NCBI GenBank assembly: GCA_003650445.1
Contig: QMQE01000012.1
Location: forward strand, 1 to 24,728
Reading direction: 5' to 3'
Source: Acidobacteriota bacterium
GTDB taxonomy: Bacteria; Acidobacteriota; Holophagae; Thermotomaculales; Thermotomaculaceae
DNA: 24,728 nucleotides
The notes below the pieces were generated by a model, which saw only the letters and a list, made by a program, of their open reading frames with translations, ran no database searches and was not told the DNA's origin. Made by a program: the position numbers and the translations under genes. Shown in pieces: positions 6,749-14,559 of the stretch (positions are counted from its first letter, which is position 1; every line of letters begins with the position of its first letter).

Positions 6749-7315
6749 ATGAGAAGAACCCAGCTGGTGGAAATGATTCATGCCAACAAAGAGAGGATGG
6801 CGGCGGCATGGTGCCAGGAGATCCGCAACTGTGAATATATGAAAACATTTCACAGTTTCAGGGATGAAGAGCTGGTTCACCGCAATGAGCGGGTATTGGC
6901 CCATCTTGCGGACAGTCTGGAAGCAGGTACTTCCCGAATTGAAACCGGAAAATTCTTTGTGATCATTGGAAAAGAAAGATTCCGGGAAAAATTTCCTCTC
7001 TGTGAAGTAAACTACGCCCTTTTCCTTACTAAAAAGGTTCTGTGGAAACGAATGCATGCAGATGGTCTTCTTGCAAGTGCACTGGATTTGTATCAGGCCT
7101 TGGAGTTGATGAATGCCATATGCGATTTCTTTGACCTCGCTTCTTTCTATCTCATCCGCGGTTATACGGAGGAAATGCATCACAAGCTGGTAAAGACTGG
7201 AAAACTCACTGCCAATGAATTGCGGGAAGTCTTTTCCCCCGGTTCTTTCTTCTACGATGGAACCCGTTTTGACGATGAATTCCAGAAAATCCCCTTCTTT
7301 GACTGGCACTGGTAA
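6749..7315 (+). CDS. RsbRD N-terminal-like domain protein (unassigned role)
   Basis: 188 aa, soluble, mostly helical, with no signal peptide. The pattern of an early Trp in a helix (MAAAWCQEIRNC), a repeated-helix body and a length of about 180 residues resembles the RsbRD N-terminal-like domain that occurs as a stand-alone protein in anaerobic Desulfobacterota-type genomes; this is my recollection of the family, not a search result. Stand-alone members have no established biochemical role. No STAS domain or catalytic motif follows. The C-terminus is aromatic (FFDWHW). It has its own near-consensus promoter and a good ribosome site and is followed by a 6-bp hairpin without a T run. uvrB lies 257 bp downstream with a separate promoter. 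The gene is flanked by the duplicated blocks at 6646-6685 and 7502-7530. Confidence 0.7.
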   Translation: MRRTQLVEMIHANKERMAAAWCQEIRNCEYMKTFHSFRDEELVHRNERVLAHLADSLEAGTSRIETGKFFVIIGKERFREKFPLCEVNYALFLTKKVLWKRMHADGLLASALDLYQALELMNAICDFFDLASFYLIRGYTEEMHHKLVKTGKLTANELREVFSPGSFFYDGTRFDDEFQKIPFFDWHW

Positions 7316-7316
7316 G

Positions 7317-7407
7317 CGGCGCTTCGCGCCGGGTGTTAGATGATAGGTGATAGATGTTAGATTGCCGGAAAAAGAGAGGGAACGGCGCTTCACACCAGGT
7401 GTTAGAT
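7317..7407. repeat. Imperfect 25-bp direct repeat with TGTTAGAT units
   Basis: Segments 7317-7341 and 7383-7407 match at 22 of 25 positions; TGTTAGAT occurs three times (7334, 7355, 7400). The first copy starts with a perfect hairpin, CGGCGC-TTC-GCGCCG (7317-7331), directly after the stop codon of the preceding gene. No T run follows, so it is not a standard terminator. The region between is degenerate GATAGGTGATAG sequence. No gene is supported in 7316-7572. Confidence 0.6.
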
Positions 7408-7501
7408 TCAAGATAAGACATGGGTTTTTGTATCTATTTGCAGAGGTTCCCTGAGTTTTCTGCCGCCCACGCCCACTCCAAACGCCCACATCTTTCACGC
7501 A

Positions 7502-7530
7502 CTCGCACTTTCACATTTACTGCCTTGAGG
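7502..7530. repeat. Copy 2 of the duplicated intergenic block
   Basis: CTCGCACTTTCACATTTA directly followed by CTGCCTTGAGG matches 6646-6685. The last bases abut the -10 element of the candidate uvrB promoter. The 9-mer CTCGCACTT is also found, inverted, at 14393-14401 in the spacer upstream of the porin operon. Confidence 0.55.
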
Positions 7531-7549
7531 TATACTGTTTGTGCCAAAC
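7509..7549 (+). promoter_or_regulatory. Candidate uvrB promoter with palindrome at the start point
   Basis: TTTCAC (7509-7514), 16 bases, then TATACT (7531-7536), a good -10. Immediately after is the palindrome GTTTG-TGC-CAAAC (7537-7549), placed where a repressor would cover the transcription start. uvrB is a DNA-damage (SOS) gene in many bacteria, so a LexA-type operator is a reasonable guess, but the sequence matches no LexA box I can name with confidence. Confidence 0.45.
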
Positions 7550-7572
7550 TTGTGGAGAAGGGTGGGGGGGGA

Positions 7573-9555
7573 ATGGACAGATTCAAACTGGTTTCAGAGT
7601 ACAGCCCACAGGGGGATCAACCCGGAGCCATCAAGGAATTACTGGGAAGCCTTGAGCGGGGGAATGTGCATCAGACGCTGCTGGGGGTGACCGGTTCCGG
7701 TAAGACGTTTACCATGGCAAATGTGATTGAGAAGTGGAACCGTCCGACGCTGATTCTTGCCCATAACAAAACGCTGGCGGCTCAGTTGTTTCAAGAATTC
7801 AAGTTGTTTTTCCCTGGAAACGCGGTGGAATATTTTGTTTCCTACTATGATTATTACCAACCGGAGGCCTACCTGCCGGGGAGCGATACCTATATTGAAA
7901 AAGATTCGTCAATTAATGAAAAGATTGAGGGCCTGCGCCTTTCCGCCACCCGTTCGCTGCTTTCCCGACGGGATGTGGCAGTGGTGGCTTCGGTGTCCTG
8001 CATCTATGGCCTGGGGTCTCCGCAAACTTATGAAGATATGAGTGTCACGGTGGCTGTGGGCGATGTGCGGGACAGGGGGAAGATGCTGAGAGAGCTGGCG
8101 TCAATGCAGTATCAGCGGGCAATGTTTGATTCCGGAAACGGCAGCTTTCGGGTCCGGGGCGATGTGGTAGACGTATTCCCTTCATACCAGGAGGAGGGAA
8201 TACGGATTGAGTTTTTTGAGGATGAGGTAGAGGCGATTTATTCCTTTGATTCCCTCACCGGTAAACGGGTGGAATCCCTGCAATCGGTGACGATTTATCC
8301 TTCCAGCCACTATGTGGCCCCAAAGGAACGGCTTCTTGTTGCACTGGAACGGATCCGGGCCGAGATGGATGAACGGGTGGCATGGTTTCACAGGAAAAAC
8401 CGGGTGTTGGAGGCTCAACGGCTGGCCCAGCGAACCCTGTACGACATGGAAATGATGAGAGAAACCGGCCACTGTAAGGGAATCGAGAATTACAGCCGTC
8501 ACATTGAGGGAAGGGCGGCGGGGGAGCCACCCTTTACACTGCTGGACTATTTCCCCGATGATTTCTTACTCATTGCGGATGAAAGCCACATGAGCATTCC
8601 ACAGGCGGGGGGGATGTATAAGGGGGACCGGAGCCGGAAGGAGGCGCTGGTGGAGTATGGTTTCCGGTTGCCATCTGCGCTTGATAATCGCCCCCTTCGT
8701 TTTGAGGAATTTGAGAAAAAATTGCACCAGGTTGTATACGTTTCAGCCACGCCGGGAAATTATGAGCTGGAGAAATCCGGTGGCATTACGGCAGAGCAGG
8801 TGATTCGGCCCACAGGGCTACTGGACCCGGAAATTGTAATGAAACCGGCAAAAAACCAGGTGGATGACCTGTTGGAAGAGGTCCGAAAACGGGTGGAAAC
8901 CCGGGAGCGGGTACTGGTGACCACACTGACCAAACGAATGGCAGAGAACCTGACTGAGTACTTTGATGATATCGGTATCCGTGCCCGTTACCTTCACTCG
9001 GACATTGACACCCTGGAGCGGGTGGAAATTCTTCGGGCCTTGAGAATGGGGGAGTTTGATGTGCTGGTGGGGGTAAACTTGCTCAGAGAAGGGTTGGATT
9101 TGCCGGAAGTATCACTGGTGGCGGTACTGGATGCGGATAAAGAGGGATTTCTTCGTTCCACCCGTTCGTTGATTCAGGTTTCGGGCCGTGCGGCTCGGAA
9201 TGTGAAAGGGACGGTTATTTTTTACGCAGACAGGGAGACGGATTCCATTCGAGCCACACTGGCGGAAACGGGACGTCGGCGAAAGATTCAACTTGCCTAC
9301 AACGAGAAAAACGGGATTACACCGGAATCCATTGTTAAGAATATCAGTAATGTGATGGCGTCCATTTTTGAGCAGGATTATGTGACGGTACCGGTGGGCC
9401 AGGATTTTCCACAGGACTTGAACCATGAGCAACTGGCCGATCACATTAAGGAGCTGGAAAAGGAAATGAGGGGCCTGGCAAAGAAACTGAAATTTGAGGA
9501 AGCTGCAGAGCTTAGGGATCGCATCCATTCGCTTCAGCAGATGCTGCTTTCCTGA
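7573..9555 (+). CDS. uvrB: UvrABC excision nuclease subunit B
   Basis: 660 aa from the ATG at 7573, the usual UvrB length and N-terminus (MDRFKLVSEYSPQGDQPGAI). An upstream in-frame start at 7420 would add 51 residues unrelated to UvrB and is rejected. Walker A is GVTGSGKTFT (about 38-47), the DNA-clamping beta-hairpin is at YYDYYQPEAYLP, and helicase motifs include LIADESH, VSATPG and QVSGRAARN. The C-terminal UVR motif (KLKFEEAAELRDRI) recruits UvrC. The protein loads onto damaged DNA with UvrA and directs dual incision by UvrC in the cytoplasm. The ribosome site is an unusual run (AAGGGT then eight G, 7564-7571) reaching to one base before the start. Genes for UvrA and UvrC are not in the window. 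Confidence 0.98.
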   Translation: MDRFKLVSEYSPQGDQPGAIKELLGSLERGNVHQTLLGVTGSGKTFTMANVIEKWNRPTLILAHNKTLAAQLFQEFKLFFPGNAVEYFVSYYDYYQPEAYLPGSDTYIEKDSSINEKIEGLRLSATRSLLSRRDVAVVASVSCIYGLGSPQTYEDMSVTVAVGDVRDRGKMLRELASMQYQRAMFDSGNGSFRVRGDVVDVFPSYQEEGIRIEFFEDEVEAIYSFDSLTGKRVESLQSVTIYPSSHYVAPKERLLVALERIRAEMDERVAWFHRKNRVLEAQRLAQRTLYDMEMMRETGHCKGIENYSRHIEGRAAGEPPFTLLDYFPDDFLLIADESHMSIPQAGGMYKGDRSRKEALVEYGFRLPSALDNRPLRFEEFEKKLHQVVYVSATPGNYELEKSGGITAEQVIRPTGLLDPEIVMKPAKNQVDDLLEEVRKRVETRERVLVTTLTKRMAENLTEYFDDIGIRARYLHSDIDTLERVEILRALRMGEFDVLVGVNLLREGLDLPEVSLVAVLDADKEGFLRSTRSLIQVSGRAARNVKGTVIFYADRETDSIRATLAETGRRRKIQLAYNEKNGITPESIVKNISNVMASIFEQDYVTVPVGQDFPQDLNHEQLADHIKELEKEMRGLAKKLKFEEAAELRDRIHSLQQMLLS

Positions 9556-9572
9556 CCCTGTCAGGAACAAAG

Positions 9573-9597
9573 AAAAAAGGGGAGCCAACGGCTCCCC
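9573..9597 (-). terminator. Terminator of the porin-cytochrome operon
   Basis: GGGGAGCC (9579-9586) and GGCTCCCC (9590-9597) form a perfect 8-bp stem with a 3-nt loop. On the minus strand it is followed by T6 (9578-9573). It lies 31 bp after the last cytochrome stop. On the plus strand it may also help end uvrB transcripts, although the T tract on that side is poor. Confidence 0.88.
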
Positions 9598-9627
9598 CTG
9601 CTGATTTTCCTCTTATAAAAAAGTGGA

Positions 9628-11460
9628 TTACTTTTCTTCCGGCGTGGTGTCCCACCATTTGCCGCCGATGCCGTAATACTCGGAGAGTTTGCTTGCCTGG
9701 TCCATATCAAACTGGGCATTCCATACTGTAAAATCCGGGTCCAGCCCGAAACCGAAGGAATTGACCTTGGTGTCATGGCAGGAAACGGCACAGGAGTTCG
9801 GCATATTGAAATCCAGCGTTTTAGCCGGGGCAATTGCCTCGAAAGTATGGGAATGAATGTCATATTTGATCGCAGACTTCGCAATTTCCGGCATATGACA
9901 CTTGGAGCAACGGGAGAGTCCCATGGACCGCTCGGGACCGTAGGGATGATTGGTATGCTGAGAAACAATTGCCCCAATTGCCGTTTTGTTGGTTTCGTAA
10001 TCGGCCACCATTTCCACCGATATGCTTTCGAAATCGCCATGGGTGGCGTGACATGCCAGACAGAGGGTGTCGTTGTCATTCTCTGTGGGAATGTCAATTT
10101 CACTACCATCTGCCCCTTCTTCGGTGATTTTGGTGCGAAGCATGTGTTCACCACGGGAGCTATGAGGGCTGTGGCATTCCGTACAGGTTACTTTGTGATA
10201 AATGAAAGTCGGTTTCCCGGATTTGTCAAAATCAAAGCCCTGCTGGTGATGCTGGGTGGAGTTGATTCCATCTCCCCAGTAGCCGGCGGCATCGTTGTAG
10301 TAGTTGGCAAGGTCTTCGTCGGAACCCGGACGCCAGTATGTGTAAGTGTCGTCGTTCATTGGCCAGTCGTGGATGCCGTTGGGTACGGATTTTACGCGGA
10401 CGTGGCACTGGGAACAGATGTCATTCTGCTGCTTGGTGGTGAGCTCACTGGGCGCTACAATTTTTTCAGGGTCGCCGCCACCGAGGATATGGGCAGACCC
10501 CGGGCCGTGGCAGGCTTCGCAACCGACATTGACGATGTCCATGATGCCGTCATGGTCATAGTCCAGGTAGGACGGATCGTCAGGGTTGTAGAGAGAAGCA
10601 GGATATGCACCATAGTGCCACTCACCGTTGCTGTCTTCCGTCAGAGAGCGGATACCGGTAGTATGACAACCGATGCACTTTTTTGAATACTGGCGGGAAT
10701 TGTTAGCTGCCAGCTCTGCCGCTGTTGTTGAAGTGCCGAACTTTGGAAGATTGTCCGCACCATACCAGTCGGTATCGTGATAGGCCACGTAGCCATGGGT
10801 TTTTTCGTTGAACTGAACCGGGGATACGTAATTTCCGGCAGACAGGTGATCGGCTGTGTCTGTAACCGGTACACGAAGCAGATAACGCTGTTTCCAGTCG
10901 CCGGTGCCGCCTTGAGTGATGACAACCTGCATCGTCAGTTCACCGATGGTGATGAAATATTCGTCTGTTGCAGCGTCGAATGAGAGAATCGGTGCATTGG
11001 GTTTATATTTGTCAAACACACTTGAGATGGTGTTGAAATCCAGTCCCTGCTGGAAGTCGTCTACGCCGTCCTGATCATAGTCAGCGACAACGCCTTTGCC
11101 GGGTATCAGGGAATACATGGACATGGGACGACGCAGTGCCTGGAAGTGCTTGCTGTCCCGAAGGAACGTGCTCCAGCTGTGGCAAGCCATGCAATACTCC
11201 GAGCCAACATATGTGGCATCGGACGAACTCTTTACTGACTTTACACCTTTCTCAGCCACGAGAAATGCCTGGAGGCGTTGAATCATTTTTTTTACTTCCG
11301 GCGTGTTCATCCTGGCCCTGGTTTCTGCAGGGTTTTCCATGTCATGCATGGAAGAAATTACCGGATCCGCCACCGTTGTCTTGAATCTGTCATTGTTTGC
11401 GGCAAAAGAAAATGTCGAAAAGAGCAACAGAGAAACCATAAAAAGACCTGAACGCTTCAT
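9628..11460 (-). CDS. Secreted multiheme c-type cytochrome with eight haem sites (seven CXXCH, one CX3CH)
   Basis: 610 aa from the ATG at 11460, which has GGAGG five bases upstream; an in-frame ATG 12 bases earlier overlaps that ribosome site and is rejected. A Sec signal peptide (about 1-20, FSTFSFA) lacks a lipobox. Haem sites start at Cys90, 262, 314, 349, 426, 467 and 518 (CXXCH), and Cys557 begins C-A-V-S-C-H (CX3CH). Two acidic DXDXDG loops (127-135, 300-308) look like calcium sites. The long haem-free stretch 95-260 is unusual for a wire-like cytochrome and may be a separate fold. As the third gene after an MtrB-like porin and MtrA-like decaheme, it is a candidate periplasmic or extracellular partner of the conduit, comparable in position to MtrC/OmcA though not recognisably homologous. 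The location is inferred. Confidence 0.92.
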   Translation of the reverse strand: MKRSGLFMVSLLLFSTFSFAANNDRFKTTVADPVISSMHDMENPAETRARMNTPEVKKMIQRLQAFLVAEKGVKSVKSSSDATYVGSEYCMACHSWSTFLRDSKHFQALRRPMSMYSLIPGKGVVADYDQDGVDDFQQGLDFNTISSVFDKYKPNAPILSFDAATDEYFITIGELTMQVVITQGGTGDWKQRYLLRVPVTDTADHLSAGNYVSPVQFNEKTHGYVAYHDTDWYGADNLPKFGTSTTAAELAANNSRQYSKKCIGCHTTGIRSLTEDSNGEWHYGAYPASLYNPDDPSYLDYDHDGIMDIVNVGCEACHGPGSAHILGGGDPEKIVAPSELTTKQQNDICSQCHVRVKSVPNGIHDWPMNDDTYTYWRPGSDEDLANYYNDAAGYWGDGINSTQHHQQGFDFDKSGKPTFIYHKVTCTECHSPHSSRGEHMLRTKITEEGADGSEIDIPTENDNDTLCLACHATHGDFESISVEMVADYETNKTAIGAIVSQHTNHPYGPERSMGLSRCSKCHMPEIAKSAIKYDIHSHTFEAIAPAKTLDFNMPNSCAVSCHDTKVNSFGFGLDPDFTVWNAQFDMDQASKLSEYYGIGGKWWDTTPEEK

Positions 11461-11535
11461 GAAACCCTCCATAAGAAAAAAATATAAAAACGTTGCCCGG
11501 AAATGAATCCGGAATTTCAGTTATGGAGCCTCCTT

Positions 11536-12369
11536 TTACTCCATAAAAAGATTGCTTGTATTTGACCCATGAATTGCACTGTGGCAACTTGTGCATTGGC
11601 GGTACTTTGGATCCGCGAGATTATGAAAATCCGGCGTATCTGAATGACAGGACAGACACAGGAAGCGTGTAGAACTCCGGTTCAACAGATTCGGGTTTGT
11701 GGACCCATGTGGGTCATGACACTCCGAACAGCCCCGATTCTGCGTCCCGAGATGGACATACATAAACGGCCCTCCCGCCTCCGGATGACAAATTGCGCAT
11801 TTCTGGTCCACCGCCTTTCTTAGCAGTTCCGCCCTCGTCTCATGGGGATTGTGGCAGGACAGGCACACATTATCAAAATCATCTGAGGGGTGATGGAAAG
11901 GCCGATTCATCTTCGCCTTCTCCCCTGCATGACAGCGGGTACAAAGATTGGCTGACACATCCTTCAACGACGCCCGTTCCGGCCGTTTCCCGTTTTCCGT
12001 AAACGTAGAAGAATGGCCGAGTGAATGACACTCCAGACAGGCCCGCCCGTTTGACAAATGAGACGACATCAACGCATGCTTATCCGTATGGCACTTTGTA
12101 CAGGTGGCCATCACCTGCTTTGACGAACTCCTTCGGAAAGAGCGGATATTATCCACTGACGGATCATCCGCGTGGGCATCGCCGACGCCGTGGCAAGCCT
12201 CACAGCTTACCTTGTTTGCAGCAACATGCGGCGTCCGTGCAATTGCAGCCTGAACCCCGTCATGGCACTCCAGACACGAATCATCCCCCACATTCCCCAG
12301 AACGGGAACCGAAAGCGCAACACACACCATCACAGCAAACAAAAAACTGAAACACAGCCTTGCTTTCAT
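11536..12369 (-). CDS. Decaheme c-type cytochrome, MtrA/DmsE/PioA type
   Basis: 277 aa with a Sec signal (about 1-25) and ten CXXCH motifs: CLECH, CEACH, CTKCH, CLECH, CTRCH, CLSCH, CAICH, CSECH, CLSCH, CTSCH, spaced along the whole mature chain with the CHxPH pattern in the C-terminal half. Length and haem count fit MtrA/DmsE, the periplasmic decaheme that inserts into an outer-membrane MtrB barrel and carries electrons across the outer membrane. The ATG at 12369 has AGGAGGGG upstream, and that ribosome site contains the TAG stop of the porin gene, so translation is coupled. A 75-bp spacer separates it from the larger cytochrome. Direction of electron flow (out to metal or in from Fe(II)) cannot be read from sequence. 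Confidence 0.94.
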   Translation of the reverse strand: MKARLCFSFLFAVMVCVALSVPVLGNVGDDSCLECHDGVQAAIARTPHVAANKVSCEACHGVGDAHADDPSVDNIRSFRRSSSKQVMATCTKCHTDKHALMSSHLSNGRACLECHSLGHSSTFTENGKRPERASLKDVSANLCTRCHAGEKAKMNRPFHHPSDDFDNVCLSCHNPHETRAELLRKAVDQKCAICHPEAGGPFMYVHLGTQNRGCSECHDPHGSTNPNLLNRSSTRFLCLSCHSDTPDFHNLADPKYRQCTSCHSAIHGSNTSNLFME

Positions 12370-12378
12370 CTTCCCCTC

Positions 12379-14256
12379 CTACTGAAACAGCCAGCGAATG
12401 CCGACAACAAATTGATTCACATTATAATCTCGAACATTCGAGGCATCCTCATTGTAATCGTAATAGCGCACGGAAAGCAGACCATACAACGTTCTGCTGA
12501 TCTTATACTGGCAGGACGCTACCCCATTCCAATGGGACAGGGGAAACGAACTCCCCGAATCATCCAGATAAAAAAACGACACCCTGCCGGTAAAACGATT
12601 CGCCGTAAACGAACCAAACGCATACACCCCGCTCTGGTCCGTGTTATATGCCTCAGCCGACGAAACCGGCACCTCATCCTCGTTGAACAACAAATTATTT
12701 GAAAAATCCAGTTTCATCAACGTATACCCGACACCGAGCGCGGCACCCTTCGTCAGCGTAAACTGAAAAGAAGAATCCAGAAGCGTCGTATCCCGGTTCA
12801 GCAACAGAGTTGGATTATCATCCTTCAGCGTTGCATCCTGATACACCACATTCCAGGAAACTGAATCCGAAATCATCCAATCCCCTGAAATCGAAAAACC
12901 ATCCCGCTTATCTCCGGCAGTTCGATACACCGGATTATCAATACTCTCATGGAAAACCGACGCCTTCACACTCCCGGCAGAAAGCCGGTAGCGCCCGGCA
13001 AACTCCACCCGATTTGTCGTATAATCTTCATCAATTATCCCATCCGTCTCTCCATCCTCTGAAGCAGAATGGCGCAGGTTCCCGTCAACCTGCCTCAGAG
13101 ACAATGTCACATCCCACTGCCTTTGAGGTTGATACTTGAACGAAAGGCCATGATTCAAACGTCGATTGTGATAATAGAAGCCACTGTCCGTAGAATTTGA
13201 CGCCGTCACCAGCGGTGAATCCGACGTCCCGTACAGCATCATCGTCCGCTCGGAATTCAGCATCGTATCCGTCTTTAACTCCCGCCAGTTCAGATCATAC
13301 GAAACCACCAGCGAATCCATCGCCTGCACAGACACAGAAAGCCCCGCGTCATCAACAGGGGCATCCGAACTCCCGGCAAACGTCATCAGAAAATCAGTCC
13401 GTGACCCATAATCCGAAAACACATACTGCTTCAAATCCACCACATCATTATCAATCGTTGCGTCACTGTGGGAATACCGGACAGAAGCCCACCAGCTATT
13501 CCCCGCATACTCCAGCCTTGCACTTGAAATCAGAATCGTAGACTCTACCGTCCCGGAGCGGCTCGGAGTCAGCGCCGTATCAAAAGTAGAAAGCCCCGTA
13601 CCTGAAACCGTCCCATCCTGATATCGGCTCTTCTCATCCACCGTCACCCAGGATTGGCGCAGCATCAACTTGAATGCCCCCTTGTGATAATCCAGCCCGG
13701 CCGTATATCTCTCTCGGCTGATATCCCGGTTCAATCTGAGTGCATAAATATCATTCCACTCCGTATAGGGTTGATTCCCAGTCCCCTTCGTTTCCACCAG
13801 CCCATATTCCGCAATCAACGCAAAATTCTTAAATCCCGTCCATCTGAACTCAGCAGAAACATTATTTCGGGTCAGATTCCGATTATTGGCGCCATAATTA
13901 TAAGCAGCATCGGCGAAAAAATCCCGATTCCAGCTCTGCTTCAGGGTAAAAGAATACCGACCCGCCTTCTTCAGCGAAAACCGGACCACCCGTCCCGTAT
14001 CCAACCGGTCCCCGGCCCGTGATTCCAGCGACATCGTCCCGAACCAGCTTCCGGCATCCGGGTTTCGGACAACCATCTTCAAATCCTGAAGCATTGCCCC
14101 GTTCGAAAAGTCATAATGATTTTTGAAATAGGGACTATCTTCTGAACTGAGAAAGGTGTATCCGAAAGACACATCCGTCTTCATCTCCAGCTTGTCTGCG
14201 CTGAATGAGGGAAGGATGGCGGCCCACAAGGTAATAAGTATGATGAGTATTTTCAC
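12379..14256 (-). CDS. MtrB/PioB-family outer-membrane beta-barrel porin
   Basis: 625 aa from a GTG at 14256. GGGGG lies six bases upstream and the following residues form a clean signal peptide (KILIILITLWAAILPSFSA). An in-frame ATG at 14298 would put a second hydrophobic stretch before it and has no better ribosome site. The mature chain is rich in alternating aromatic/polar beta strands with Gly, Asn and Asp turns, and the C-terminus ends in the terminal-strand pattern IRWLFQ. Length and the adjacent decaheme gene fit the MtrB/PioB barrel that sheathes MtrA. The paired N-terminal cysteines of Shewanella MtrB are absent. First gene of the operon. Confidence 0.88.
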   Translation of the reverse strand: MKILIILITLWAAILPSFSADKLEMKTDVSFGYTFLSSEDSPYFKNHYDFSNGAMLQDLKMVVRNPDAGSWFGTMSLESRAGDRLDTGRVVRFSLKKAGRYSFTLKQSWNRDFFADAAYNYGANNRNLTRNNVSAEFRWTGFKNFALIAEYGLVETKGTGNQPYTEWNDIYALRLNRDISRERYTAGLDYHKGAFKLMLRQSWVTVDEKSRYQDGTVSGTGLSTFDTALTPSRSGTVESTILISSARLEYAGNSWWASVRYSHSDATIDNDVVDLKQYVFSDYGSRTDFLMTFAGSSDAPVDDAGLSVSVQAMDSLVVSYDLNWRELKTDTMLNSERTMMLYGTSDSPLVTASNSTDSGFYYHNRRLNHGLSFKYQPQRQWDVTLSLRQVDGNLRHSASEDGETDGIIDEDYTTNRVEFAGRYRLSAGSVKASVFHESIDNPVYRTAGDKRDGFSISGDWMISDSVSWNVVYQDATLKDDNPTLLLNRDTTLLDSSFQFTLTKGAALGVGYTLMKLDFSNNLLFNEDEVPVSSAEAYNTDQSGVYAFGSFTANRFTGRVSFFYLDDSGSSFPLSHWNGVASCQYKISRTLYGLLSVRYYDYNEDASNVRDYNVNQFVVGIRWLFQ

Positions 14257-14559
14257 AAGAAACCCCCAAAAGAAAAATATTACGACATAAATAACCACGT
14301 GAAAAAACAGTAAAGCACAGTATAAATATATAAGCGTGAGCTTATGTTGTCAAGATAAAAGAAGGAAAAAAAGAAAAAAAGAACAAAGGGTTAAGTGCGA
14401 GCCATGTGTGGAGTGGAGTTTCTGGAGACAAGATAGGGTAGATGGTGAAAATCCGGGTATTGGATGCTACAGTTTCAGAACTGAGGGGAAAACAGGAATA
14501 CAAACGAGCTGAATTTAAGTTCCAGGTAAACTGCTGTCCCTTCCGATGGTTAACGGGAA
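14257..14559. other. 303-bp intergenic spacer between porin and MacB-like permease genes
   Basis: It contains the porin promoter and operator (14325-14353), a long polypurine run on the + strand (14357-14390) and the 9-mer AAGTGCGAG (14393-14401) shared with two other spacers. The remainder (14402-14559) shows no supported gene, and I see no clear terminator for the permease operon, so read-through into the porin operon is possible. Confidence 0.5.
14325..14353 (-). promoter_or_regulatory. Consensus sigma-70 promoter of the porin-cytochrome operon, with palindromic operator
   Basis: Minus strand TTGACA (14353-14348), 17-base spacer, TATATT (14330-14325). The spacer contains a perfect inverted repeat with six-base arms, ATAAGC-GTGA-GCTTAT (14330-14345), placed where a bound repressor would block polymerase. 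A T-rich tract on the same strand (about 14386-14357) directly upstream of -35 resembles an UP element. Confidence 0.7.

Noticed and set aside
7317..7331. CGGCGC-TTC-GCGCCG hairpin as the terminator of the RsbRD-like gene
   Set aside because: Stable stem right after the stop codon, but no T tract; better explained as part of the repeat shared with 7383-7407.
6716..7498. 260-residue minus-strand frame opposite the RsbRD-like gene
   Set aside because: It is the shadow of the plus-strand gene plus flanking repeats (repeated LTPG-KRR text from the 25-bp repeat); the plus-strand gene has promoter and ribosome site.
7420..7572. 51-residue N-terminal extension of UvrB
   Set aside because: It reads through promoter-like and repeat sequence; UvrB homology starts exactly at the ATG at 7573.
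9775..10686. Long plus-strand frame (303 residues) opposite the octaheme cytochrome
   Set aside because: The opposite strand has eight haem motifs and a signal peptide in a full-length frame; this is its antisense shadow.
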